From Polyporus tsugae (taxonomy: Eukaryota; Basidiomycota; Agaricomycetes; Polyporales; Polyporaceae): 64,000 nucleotides of DNA. Below are positions 54,600 to 64,000 of this stretch, piece after piece. Below the pieces are notes generated by a model, which saw only the letters and a list, made by a program, of their open reading frames with translations, searched no databases and had not been told where the DNA came from. Positions within the stretch are counted from its first letter, which is position 1, and each line of letters opens with the position of its first letter. Location of the stretch: positions 4,960,001 through 5,024,000 of the forward strand of contig JAHRBS010000004.1 of NCBI GenBank assembly GCA_024305745.1. Direction: 5' to 3'. The translations under genes and the position numbers were made by a program.

Positions 54600-55650
54600 C
54601 GGTCGTAAGTACTGCCCCCAGCTCGAATCCAGAGGATCGTCCACCAACGCGACCGAGCCGAATCGGTGCCGCGGGCTAACATGCGGGAACAATTCGAGCG
54701 CCATATCCGAATCCGAACCATCGTCTGAGTGCGCGTCCTCTGGCATCCCATAGGCGTCACTGGCATCATCGTCCGATTCGTCCGCACCAGGTTCTCCCTG
54801 CCGGTCACTGTTCACCTGCAGATCGTCCGCGTCCGACTCGGAGCGACTCGCCCTCGTACTCCCCCACCGACGAGTCCGTAGGCTCGTCGCCATCCGAAAG
54901 AATCCTCGGGTCCTCAGGCCTCAGCCTCTGCAGCTGCCCCACGAGCGCGAGGCAACCACCCATCGCCGGTGCAGAGTTCGTCGCGCACGATCGCCTAGGC
55001 GTGCTGCCGCTCGCGCCGCTCTGGGAACACGGCCTCGATCCCGCCAGTGGTGGCCATCAGCCAGTCGGCGCGTTCGTCCGACTCGTGCGCGGTCCCGGGA
55101 GCCTTGCATGTGCGAGGGGTGGAGGAGCGATGACAGTAGTAAGGAATTGTAGGCGGCGGCAGCAGCGTCAGCGTCCGGTCCGACCATACGGACTTTTCGG
55201 AGCTGTGGGGCGTGCGCTGTCGGGGCGAGGGCTATGGCCCGGTAGGCGGCCACAGACGGCGCGAGCCCGGTGATGTCGAGGTAGCGGAGGGTAGGGGAGT
55301 GGATGTTGAGCGTGGTGCGTTCTTCTTCAGGTTGGAGACCGATGGGAACGACGAGATGCGAGATGCGGGGACAGAGCTCATGGAGCCGGGGAAGAAGAAA
55401 TAGGACGTTGAGATCCTGGGGTTCGGGGACTCAAGGTTTCGGCGCAATAGATGAAGTGAAGATACGTCAGCTGTGTACCGTGCGCTTCGAGGAGAGGCGT
55501 AGGGATGGGTTCGGCGTTCACACAGGTCAGATATACGAAGCGTGGCATTGTCCATTGCGCGTGATTACAAAATGGAGGAATGGTGGAAAGTCGCAGTGGA
55601 TGGCCAGCGTCTTGAGCCGGGAAGACCAGATCAGGGAGAGGTGAGGACTC
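54600..55650 (-). pseudogene. decayed copy of the F-box/LRR gene at 13132-14911
   Basis: Minus-strand fragments match that gene in order. LKTLAIHCDFPPFLHFVI corresponds to LKSLSIYCDTLPFVQYVN, AAYRAIALAPTAHAPQLRKV to AAYRAIALAPTTHAPQLTKV, and VALVDDPLDSSWGQY to VAFVDDPLDSSRGQY. The fragments sit in different frames with stops between them, and the acidic segment is shortened. The F-box end is not recognisable upstream. A non-functional paralogue. Confidence 0.85.
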
Positions 55651-57700
55651 GGGCGAGGAGGGTGCCCCTCAGAATCACTTCCGAAACATCGTGGACGGAA
55701 GATATCAATGCGCACCCATTCCTGACGATCTGCAACATGCTCAACCTAAAGTTAATCTTCGCCCGAAACCGCGCAGTGTGCACCCACTCCCTCACCTTGT
55801 ACACCATGGCTGCGTTCTTGACGTCGACCCAATCGTTTCGGAAAACGCATGCCAAAACGGCCGCGACATTGGTCGCATGGACACCGAATGTGTTCACGTG
55901 AGATCTTGGACCCATGCATGATCTTGGACCCGTGCATGGGATGGCCGTGGAACTCGATCTCAGGGCGTAGCGTTGGCGGCGAGGGAAGACGGGGCATATC
56001 AGCGCATAAGATGTCTGATGAAAAATAATCCATCGCTATGATCACGTACTAGAATCTGCAACAGGTGCCCTAGTCGTCCCCCAGCTCAGAGCTGCGGTTC
56101 CTCCGTCATCGTCGTTGTCTGCAAAGCGCGAGTCGGGCGACAAGCAGCGTACCTGGTGGAAGGATGCGGCCGACACGACAACGCCACGCATTAATGACCA
56201 AGTCAGCGTGGGGAGTTCCGTGGCCCGACATGGGATGGTCCGCGAGGACCGAGGAGACCTGCGACCTTCGTTCAACTTCGATGCTGAACATTTCGTCATG
56301 GCTAAAAACATACCTGTAATGGATCTGTGACGCAGCACGCGCGACGGACGGGCGAGCCCTTGCAATCCCAGATGAGTCCCCCTCTACATTCGTGATATTC
56401 GGCAGCATCTCTGGCGGCGGGTTGACCATCGCACCTTCGCTGCGCCCAGCATTCCTATCCGTCTCGCGGACTTCTCCGCTGACGTCTTGCGTCCGTGTCT
56501 TGTGTCCTTGTCCACGCTCGCGCTCGTCCACCCGCAGCACCTTCCCCATTCTCCGCGCCTGGCGTCCACTCAACCGCGTACCATGAGATATACATCCCCA
56601 GGATGGTCCCGAACAGGGCAACGTCCACGTCGTATGGTCCGCTGTGGCGCGAGAGCAGCTGCATCTGGGAGGACGCAGATGGGGTATGTCGCATCGATCC
56701 CACATCCCGTCTCGCGCATGTCCTCCGACACGGCAAGTAATATTCATGATTCAGAGCGTTGCAGATGTACCGCGCACGACACATACCTGAGCGTCGCCTC
56801 ACGGTGTATCGTTCCGGGCACGGTGTTCTTGTTCTTCCCCCGGGCCAGCGTTCGGATCCAGGCGACGGCGACTTGTTGCTTGCGCGCAATGACGGCTTCC
56901 GAATGGACGCCGAGCCCCCTCCGCAAATGCTCTGAAGGACTGCAGAGTCGAAGCAGACCCTCAAGCTCAGTATTGGCACAACGGATGGGTGGGGAAAGAG
57001 CTGGGAACGAGCTGGGGGGAAATGAGGCATGATGAGGGCTCTGCGCGGACAGTCGCCAGGGAGAGAAAGGGCGCGCATCCGCCGCGATGGACTCGCGGGT
57101 CCGCAGACAGCTGGGCTGTAAGATGCGCGATGGTGTCTGGGTGGAGTTCTTCAGTCGGCGAATCGAACGTCGAGCGTGGGTCCAAAACGAATTCGAAGGC
57201 TGTTTTGTGTTTTTGGTTTCGATTCGTCCCCTCTGCCGTCCTTTTCCTCGGTCTCGAATTTGGTGTATGTTAGCGGACGTTGTCGTCAGAAGTAAGACAG
57301 CGAAAACCAAGTGGGAGTGGAAAGCTGAGAGCTGATTGTATAGAACAGACTACGCGAGAACAGAGGTCGGAGACAGGCGCTTCCCATCGTTTCGTCGGGC
57401 GCCAGAGCGTGGTATCGCCTTGACCTTGTCCTCTATTGTCGAGCTCGAGCTCGGTTCCGTCTCGATATTTATCTTCTCCTTCATCGACTGTTTCGAGAAT
57501 CGAAGTACAGTCGCAATGCGTATGTTTACTACAGCTATGCTCGACATACTACTTACTTTGGCTGACCAGCATACAGCCAATCTCGCTCCCGTCACGTTCT
57601 GCTGATCCTCTTCAACAATAGCCTCAGGGGTATTTATCCGGAGCGACTCACTGCACAATTCCTGGATTACAGCATGCAAACCACCAATGACGAATGTATA
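55651..57700. other. uncertain region, possible minus-strand exons
   Basis: Minus-strand reading between about 57000 and 56100 has stretches with plausible codon use and splice-like junctions (LGVHSEAVIARKQQVAVAWI, then DMRETGCGIDATYPICVLPD, then QIHYRYVFSHDEMFSIEVER). I could not build a complete model and recognise no family. Nothing else supported. Confidence 0.25.
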
Positions 57701-57721
57701 GCCTAGCGGGTGACATTTTGT

Positions 57722-59045
57722 CAACATGGCATCTCTCTTGTCCTTCGCCGCCACTTCGTCTGCGACTCTGCGTTGACTGTTGTCGTCCTGCCCACCATCC
57801 ATTGCGGCGGCGGCTTCGTCGAGGGCGAGGTCCTCCTCCACTTTCGCCAGCTGCAAGAGGAGGACTTCGATGAGGTCTGCGTTACGCTTAGTGGAGACAT
57901 CCAGACGTGCGTTCTCTTTTGCCATCTCCCTCCCATACCTTCTCATCCCCTAGCAAACCGCTATCCCGGTAGTCAACAGATGCACCAGGCGGCACAAGCA
58001 CGTCTACGAAGAGAAGCACTGAATACTGTCCTCCCAATTCTACGTTTGGACTAGGGGCGCCGCCTACCCTCAGCCCGACACGGATGTCCTGCGTCTGCCC
58101 TTCCACTTCCCGCTCCCTGATGGCTCGCCGTCCTTTCACTTCGGCGTATGGGAAATAAACGGCTCCTTCCTGTACGCGATCAATATGACTAGCATCTGGC
58201 GGGGGAAGTTCAAAGTCAATAAGAAGGTACACTCGCCGATCATGGTCCTTCCGAAGGACGAGGCGGGCGTAGGGGTCAGGATGGGGCTCGGACAGGGGGT
58301 CAGGCCGGGGTCGTACACACGGTGGAAGAATGTTTGGGCGGAGGAGAAGATCCGCAAGGGCATCTAGGGCGAGTACGCGACCGCGCGCATCATGGTGCGT
58401 CTTCCCTCTTCTTTCGCCCTCAACGCACCTCCTCATGCTGCGCTGGCGTAGGTGTGTCGATCCCAGACGTTCCCGTCCTCCCACTCTTCACCCCACTCCC
58501 GTTCCTCATCACGATCACCACAATGACTGCGCCTATGACACGCACGAAGGCGCGCACCCGCCGCACAAGCCCATCTTTCCCGCATCGCCCCAGTCGCACA
58601 CCGACATCCACTTCCGTCTATGCCACAACCTGGTGCTTTGTCCGGAGGGGCTTCCTGTGGACGACGGACGAGGTCGTCGCGTCCTTCTTCGGGGCCGGGA
58701 CGATTGTCCGGGACGTCGTAGCGGACGTCGAGCTGGCGGAGAAGGAGTGGCACCCTGAGGCCGAGGAGATCGGCGCAGGAGGGAGGGGAGGGGAGATGGG
58801 ACGATGGGTGCAGCGCGCGAGTATGTCGTCCAAGTTCACGCTGAACGTGCCCCGACGTTCAGCGCGCCGACTGTCGCGGTCAACGTACGTTCCGTTTCCT
58901 GTTTTGCCGACCATGGGAGACGGCGCGGACTGACCTGACGGCGCGGCAGTACTACCTCTCACTGAAGGCGCCGTTCCCGGGAATGGGCAACAACATCCTG
59001 CTGAAGGTTCCCGTGACGATCACCTCGGAGCTCAACTGGCCCTAG
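57722..59045 (+). pseudogene. arrestin-like protein, decayed copy 1
   Basis: Arrestin-fold pieces in order over three frames: LPTIHCGGGFVEGEVLLHFR, then RGAAYPQPDTDVLRLPFHFP and KVHSPIMVLPKDEAGVGV, then IRKGI followed by a TAG before GEYATARIM. Further pieces are IPDVPVLPLFTPLPFLITIT, RWVQRASMSSKFTLNVP and YYLSLKAPFPGMGNN, ending TAG near 59045. Arrestin-like proteins act as adaptors for ubiquitination and endocytosis of membrane proteins in fungi. The stop and frame changes point to a pseudogene; some changes may be introns. Confidence 0.7.
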
Positions 59046-59494
59046 CTCAAGTCCGAACTCGAGCTTCAGCCCCAGCCCCAGTCGCGAGCTGAGGCAGAGC
59101 CCAAGTCCGAACACAAGCTGCTAGTGTCGGTGGCGACACGCACTCGGAGTCGGACGCACCCGCTTTCAACCACTCACTGTGGTCACTGCGGGCTCGGCTC
59201 TGCCCCATTCGTGGTCGTGTCGAACCTCAGTCATGTTTCTACGAGGAAACCGACAGTGAACTTCATTCGGGGGCGTTGCCATGCAGCTGCGCCATTTCGA
59301 ACGTTGGCACCGACCCTGGCACGGTTATCCAGCTGATGTCATTGTCATCTATATCCACCAGCCATACAGTCTTTGGTGCTTCGTGCCTTAAAGTCTGACA
59401 GTACTCTGACTGTGGAACTTTCATTTGTGCATCGAATGGCGCCCGACCATGGCACATCTATGAGAACTTGGTCACAGCGGGAGGGCGCTCAAGT

Positions 59495-60810
59495 ATGTCG
59501 TCTACCGTGGCTCCCTCTCCTCCCTCCCTGATCGGCCCGTTTTCACTGGTAATCCCACCGACCACCTATTGCGTGGGTAGCGATGTCGAAGGCGAAGTGG
59601 TGCTGGATTTTCAACAATTACAGCATGAACCTATTGACGAGATTGTCATAGAGCCTTGGGGGACGATAGTGGTGTACGTCCGAGTCCTTTTAACTCATTT
59701 CTCGTGGTATTCGATGGCCCTGACTAAGCCCCGTTTCATCAATAGGTCCTGGTCATACAGTGAGGATTACACTGCCGGTGAGAAGCGGGATCTAGTGTCT
59801 TTCAAGCAATCCTTCTGGAAGCGCGGGTCTGCATATCCGCCGCCGGGCTCTCATGTGCTCCGATCACCGTTCCGCTTCCGTCTGCCTTCGGATATCCCTC
59901 CGTCCGTAGCTGGGAGCAACATTGAAATATCCTACTCTGCTGATGCGACTGGTCTCCGTCCGACGTCGCCCCCCGCGAACAGCAGGAAGATCCGCGAGTC
60001 GCTCGCAGTTGTCCCAAGGGGCGATCCCAGTCTGCGTGTGTCTATCAGATCCCTGGGCGAACTGGAGGGAGGGCCGACGTGGAAGACCGCGCATGAGGAG
60101 ATGCGTATGTGGCGAGGGCTGGGGAGAGTACTTTACCGCAAGAGTCAGAGTCGAGGTGAGCACCGCCTTCTCCTCAAGTACGCAGATCGTGATATGTCGT
60201 GGCAGCTCCTCGTCCTGAACGAGCACGGGATCCTTCCACACTGCATCGACATCCCAGTCCTGATCAAAGTAAAAACGACGACGGGCAGGCTCCCGGCTCC
60301 CGCGCAGGAAGACGGACAAGCACCCGGAGGGCAAGCCTGTCTTCCCCACTATCGACATCGAGTCCTACCCCATTGATATCACCCTGCGACGGACGTTCGT
60401 CATCAGGGTGGAGGGAGACGCCCCCAAGTCCGTCAAAAAGATCCCCTTGACCACCGTGAGGAAGCGCGGTCTGTCGCCCACGTCGTACGTGAAGTAGTGG
60501 GTGGACGACACCGGACCGCAGGACAAGGAGGAGATGGCGAAGTGGGTCTAACGGTGGATACTGCAGCTGAACATCGCGCTGAACCGGTTTGCGCCGGCGT
60601 TCTCGTGCGACTTGGTGGACTGTGCGGTGAGTAGTAGTGTCTGTTGGCGGCTGTGACGTGAGTTATGCCAGGAGAATGATGCTGATGGCAATGCCCGGAC
60701 AGTACACGCTACAGGTGGAAGTCCCATTTCCAGGCATAGGGAACGGAGTGGCGGTCGTAATGTCGATCACGCTCGACTCGGGCATCGACCAAGCCGTACC
60801 ACGAGGCAGT
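59495..60810 (+). pseudogene. arrestin-like protein, decayed copy 2
   Basis: ATG 59495: MSSTVAPSPPSLIGPFSLVI, then PTTYCVGSDVEGEVVLDFQQ and EPIDEIVIEPWGTI, an arrestin N-terminal domain. A likely intron lies at 59674-59745. RGSAYPPPGSHVLRSPFRFR follows. After about 60100 the family pieces (GEYFTARVRVEVS, IDIPVLIKVKTTT, FPTIDIESYPIDITLRRTFV, YTLQVEVPFPGIGNG) lie in different frames, with in-frame stops near 60497 and 60550. It is in tandem with copy 1, 450 bases apart, same strand, so a local duplication that decayed. Confidence 0.7.
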
Positions 60811-61825
60811 AGCAGGGTTCTTCCCCCGGGGCGGCAGGCAGGGACGGCTTCGAGCGATACAACCTCTTTGGGCGGAGGTGCTGCCTTACCGGGGGACGAG
60901 GAGACTTCGAGCCTCCCGCCGTGAGTGTTCCTTTCTATTTTTCATGCCAGCCTGTACAGTACTAGTGTTGACTGGACGATGTGTCAGGACGTATTTTGAT
61001 GCGGTCTATGGTGACGCTGGTGTTCGCGGTGAGAGGGGGTGAGCACGGGACGCCATTATCACCCCCTATCGTGTCCGTCCTCGACGAACGGGCGAGCTGA
61101 GAGACCCAGCATTGCTACGTACCCTAGTGGGTCCGTTGACAGTGAAACATCCCGCGTGAACCTGTCTTCACCCCGTGCTTGCCATGTCTGGCACCTAGGT
61201 GTTGCAGACCGTGTGGCAGATACGCGGATAAGCGCATTCTGATATGGTACCAGAGGCTTTGAGTATTTTGATACTGGACTCAGTCGGCCGTGAGTGGGCT
61301 CACTCGCAACTACTAGTCTCATCTACAGTGCTGCATCTGCTATTTATTCGGACTTGGATACCTCTCGTGCTAGCGCACCGCGCACCGCTCGTTCTGTACT
61401 TCGCTAGCCTGATGTCGAGCAGGGAGAGATATTGCCCTCGCTGAATCTTTGTTATCACTAGTATGTTTGCACTCCCAGCGGGGAAACTCCAGGAGACATT
61501 CGAATGCACAGCGTCGCTTCGGCATGCAGAGACACTTCTGTGCCATTGCGCTGGCCCCAGGCTGGCCCTGATTTCATCCATGTACTACACCCCGCGGCCA
61601 GCCGTATACGTCATCTTGCTCCAGCCTCGGCGGGGCGGAGCGTCGGAAAATCCCGCTCCTCCCGGAGATGCGATCGTGATTGCGCACCAAGATTGATCCT
61701 GACAATCAGCCAAGAAGTTACTTATCCCTCGCAGTTCACCCATCCAGCCTCCCTCACTAGGCCTCACTGTTCGGTGTCCTCTCTCTCATCCTGGTTTCTT
61801 TCACACAGCATCTATCCTGCACCCC
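60811..61825. other. spacer upstream of the three-exon gene
   Basis: No gene seen. The last 100 bases are pyrimidine-rich (CCTCTCTCATCCTGGTTTCT), as expected for a promoter region. Confidence 0.5.
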
Positions 61826-62825
61826 ATGTCCCGCCCCCGCCCCCACAACAATCTAGATGAGCTCCAGCGAAAGTATGCGCTTCAAGTACGAACTGCGCAG
61901 TCCAGTCCGACAAAGCCCACCACGCCTCAGACCGGCAGCGCCAAGGTGTGGCCTTCTTTGCACGGTATTTGTGGCACAAATGACATGGGCCGTTATCAGG
62001 GAAAGTTTAAGCCGGCCAAACCTATCCCTGCCCCAGCGACCACAATAGGTGTGCCTTTCTCCTGTCAGCCTCCCTTCATCAACCTCCCAATTCAACCACT
62101 CTGGTATTGGTCCATGCCAGGCTCCGGAAAGAACAAGCTACCCCCTCTGAAGTTCCCGTTGCCGGCCGACAGCAGTGTGTCGTACGTCGATGCATCTTCA
62201 ATGAAGTGCCTACCGGACAATGCTTCGACATCAAGCGTGCCAAGCAAGCGTTTGTCGTCCCAGTGCTCGGAGGACCGATTCCCAAGCCCACCTCCTAAGC
62301 GGCGGGAGATAGATCACCTCCTGGAAGAAGCGACCTTCCCGTTCAGCGACCCCGAGGGCAAAGGCAAAGCTTGTGCCCGAGAACCTTCACCACCGCCCGT
62401 AAGCACCTGCGCACCACTTCTACACGTTGCTCTACTGAGCGTACATGTCCAGCTGTTTCTGCCTTCACAGCCGCCCCAGCTATCACCCTCAATTCGAGTA
62501 ACATTTGAGGCATTGGCACCGGATACCGGCCTGCATAAGGTATAAGGCGCAAGGTAGACAGCCACTTGACTTCTTGTTGACTTTCCTCTCCCAGAAATCC
62601 GAAGATGAACTATGGGGAGTAGTCCATACGGCGGAAGACTTACGACAGGCTTGTAACGAGTTGATCGTTGCCGCTCATTCCACTCAAGAGCCTAAGGATC
62701 TTGAGCTCCTTACCGTCATGAGGTGAGGAGCTTTGAATGGTGTAGCTCACTTGACTGACGATTTCTTCAGCGAATTTCTCGACAGGCGAGCCATCGCTGG
62801 TCGCGGACAGTTGAAGACAGTCTAA
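61826..62825 (+). CDS. three-exon gene of unknown function
   Basis: Exons 61826-62539, 62595-62722, 62771-62825 give 298 aa with in-frame GT-AG junctions (introns of 55 and 48 bases) and a TAA stop. The protein starts MSRPRPHNNLDELQRKYALQ and is Pro/Ser-rich in the middle. It has a basic patch (PPPKRREIDHLLEEATFPF) that could be a nuclear localisation signal, and ends with a helical domain (ELWGVVHTAEDLRQACNELI...LLTVMSEFLDRRAIAGRGQL). No membrane segment or signal peptide. I do not recognise the family. The clean exon structure, in a region full of pseudogenes, argues that it is a live gene. Confidence 0.7.
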
Positions 62826-63708
62826 TGCATGGAGTGGCCTCTGTAATAGATGGCCGTGATGTCTTCGCTCGTCCATACAGCTCAGTTTCTGCGAACAAGC
62901 ACTGTACTCAGTGGAACTGTCAGCATACGAGTGGGCGATGTAAATAGAGGGATTGTTGAGTATTTGAAGGATGCAAATGGAGGGGTGTATTCGGACCGTG
63001 TATCGTGCGTGACGGGATATGAGGTGTCGATCTAGTCATGTGTATCTGTAGATAATTTCATCAGGAAATCTGGAGACTGCTCTTGCGAGCAGTCTGAGCC
63101 GGCCGAGTCAACCCCCCTCTCTTGAGCACCGCATAGCGCTCGTGAGTACTCGCGAGTGCTCGACGAGCACGCTCGAGCGACGCAACACCACTCACGAGTG
63201 CTCTTGAGACATTCTGAGATGTATGAACACCCTCAGGCAACCCTCAGGTTTCCTGCTGTACAGTACGTATCCACACACAAGACAGTACTCCAAGCTCACC
63301 TCACGGATGTATCCGGCACCCTTGTGCAAATATTAATTTTGATGGTGATTCTGGACACGATTTTGAACACGATTTTGAGTTGGGCAGAATCGCAATACCA
63401 GAATCGCGATTCTGGAGGCAGAAGCGGCTCCAGAGCCGCTTCTGCGATTCTGCACGATTCTGCCAGAATCGCGATTTTCGGACCAGAATCGCGTTCAGAA
63501 TCGCCTCCCAGAATCATCCCCAGAATCGCACGAAATCGCCCACTCTGACCACCCCTAATACCAGTCGGGATTCGAACACCGCCGGCCTAGTCGGGATTGG
63601 TTCTAAGCGCCCGGTCGTTGGCCACCCCTGGGCAGTGGGAATGACCAAATTTTCCCGATCCTGGTCTGTCCTCGACTTGCGAGCGGCGTCGATGCAAAAA
63701 TCCACCGC
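62826..63708. other. repeat-rich spacer
   Basis: No gene. Two clusters of short repeats, one around GAGTGCTC/CTCGTGAGT motifs (63119-63215) and one of AGAATCGC motifs (63350-63540), separated by unique sequence. Confidence 0.5.
63350..63560. repeat. AGAATCGC motif array with central palindrome
   Basis: At least eight AGAATCGC or GCGATTCT copies in both orientations around a perfect palindrome CAGAAGCGGCTC-CAGAGCC...; the core AGAAGCGGCTC/GAGCCGCTTCT lies at about 63420-63443. The right edge CCACCCCTA resembles an inverted hAT-type terminus (TAGGGGTGG). Possibly one end of a DNA transposon or MITE. Confidence 0.6.
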
Positions 63709-64000
63709 TTGCCTTCTACCCAGCATGTCCGACGTCGTATAGTCCTCGCCGAGGTGACCGCTGAGGTCACCCAAATCCTCTCCAACCTCGTCCTCGGCGA
63801 CAACCAGATCCGTTCTCGGTCCGTACCCACTCACACATCGATCACACCCACTAACCCTCCCCCTTTGCTTTCTAGGCCGTCGATGAACGCCTCGTGCACA
63901 TCTACCTCCTCGCAATCGCTCAGTTTGTCACCTCGGCAGACGCAGAACTGGTGAGCACCCTCCTCCAGTCTATCTCCGTCCAAGATGCGCTCCTTCTTCC
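63709..64000 (+). CDS. 5' part of an unrecognised gene (runs off the window)
   Basis: A coding-like stretch RRRIVLAEVTAEVTQILSNL followed by VLGDNQIR, then a probable intron ending CTTTCTAG at 63875, then AVDERLVHIYLLAIAQFVTS and ADAEL with a donor GTGAGC at 63952. The donor of the first intron cannot be placed in frame by eye, and the start codon is uncertain. Helical, no family recognised. Confidence 0.35.

Noticed and set aside
63550..63600. GGATTCGAAC, resembling the T-loop of a tRNA on the minus strand
   Set aside because: The flanking bases do not form a T stem, and no acceptor, D or anticodon arms can be drawn around it.
1..64000. CRISPR arrays or bacterial operons
   Set aside because: No regularly spaced repeats of that type; spliceosomal introns throughout show a eukaryotic nuclear sequence.

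Overview
This window looks like nuclear DNA of an agaricomycete (mushroom-forming) basidiomycete. Genes are cut by many short GT-AG introns of about 50-60 bases, several with a TACTAAC-like branch site. A short TTAGGG tract is present. Gene families expanded in such fungi occur here: F-box/LRR proteins, a P-loop ATPase family, RecQ-like helicases, arrestin-like proteins and chromodomain Ty3/gypsy retrotransposons. All identifications come from reading the sequence; no database search was possible.

Layout. 1-17.4 kb is ordinary gene space: the 3' end of an unrecognised gene, ATG7 (autophagy E1 enzyme), SEC61 alpha (translocon channel), a large P-loop protein, an F-box gene with a BTB-like remnant beside it, a second F-box/LRR gene, and a class I histone deacetylase that shares a short divergent promoter region with the second F-box gene. 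17.7-19.6 kb is the most unusual part: a 1.9-kb unit bounded by 85-base direct repeats. It carries perfect hairpins, a complete type I hammerhead ribozyme and a coiled-coil, lysine-rich ORF. An interstitial telomeric tract lies about 0.9 kb beyond it.

21.0-36.2 kb is a decayed compound of two Ty3/gypsy families. Family B supplies three LTRs. A family A element sits inside a truncated B element and runs straight into a B-type LTR instead of its own. One B LTR is split by a 570-base TA-flanked MITE. 36.2-45.6 kb holds a broken RecQ-like helicase gene. It is split by a nearly intact 7.2-kb minus-strand chromovirus-type element (C) with 195-base LTRs and a 5-base target duplication. 46.1-48.0 kb holds nested terminal-inverted-repeat structures. 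From 48 to 61 kb the sequence is a graveyard of gene copies: a truncated NOG1, a decayed copy of the F-box/LRR gene 41 kb upstream, and two tandem decayed arrestin-like genes. A small intact three-exon gene of unknown function follows at 61.8-62.8 kb. The window ends in repeats and the start of a further gene.

The housekeeping genes at the left are intact and unrelated in pathway. They share only neighbourhood. The right two thirds is dominated by mobile elements and pseudogenes, and the telomeric tract and RecQ-like helicase copy are compatible with, but do not prove, a former subtelomeric origin.
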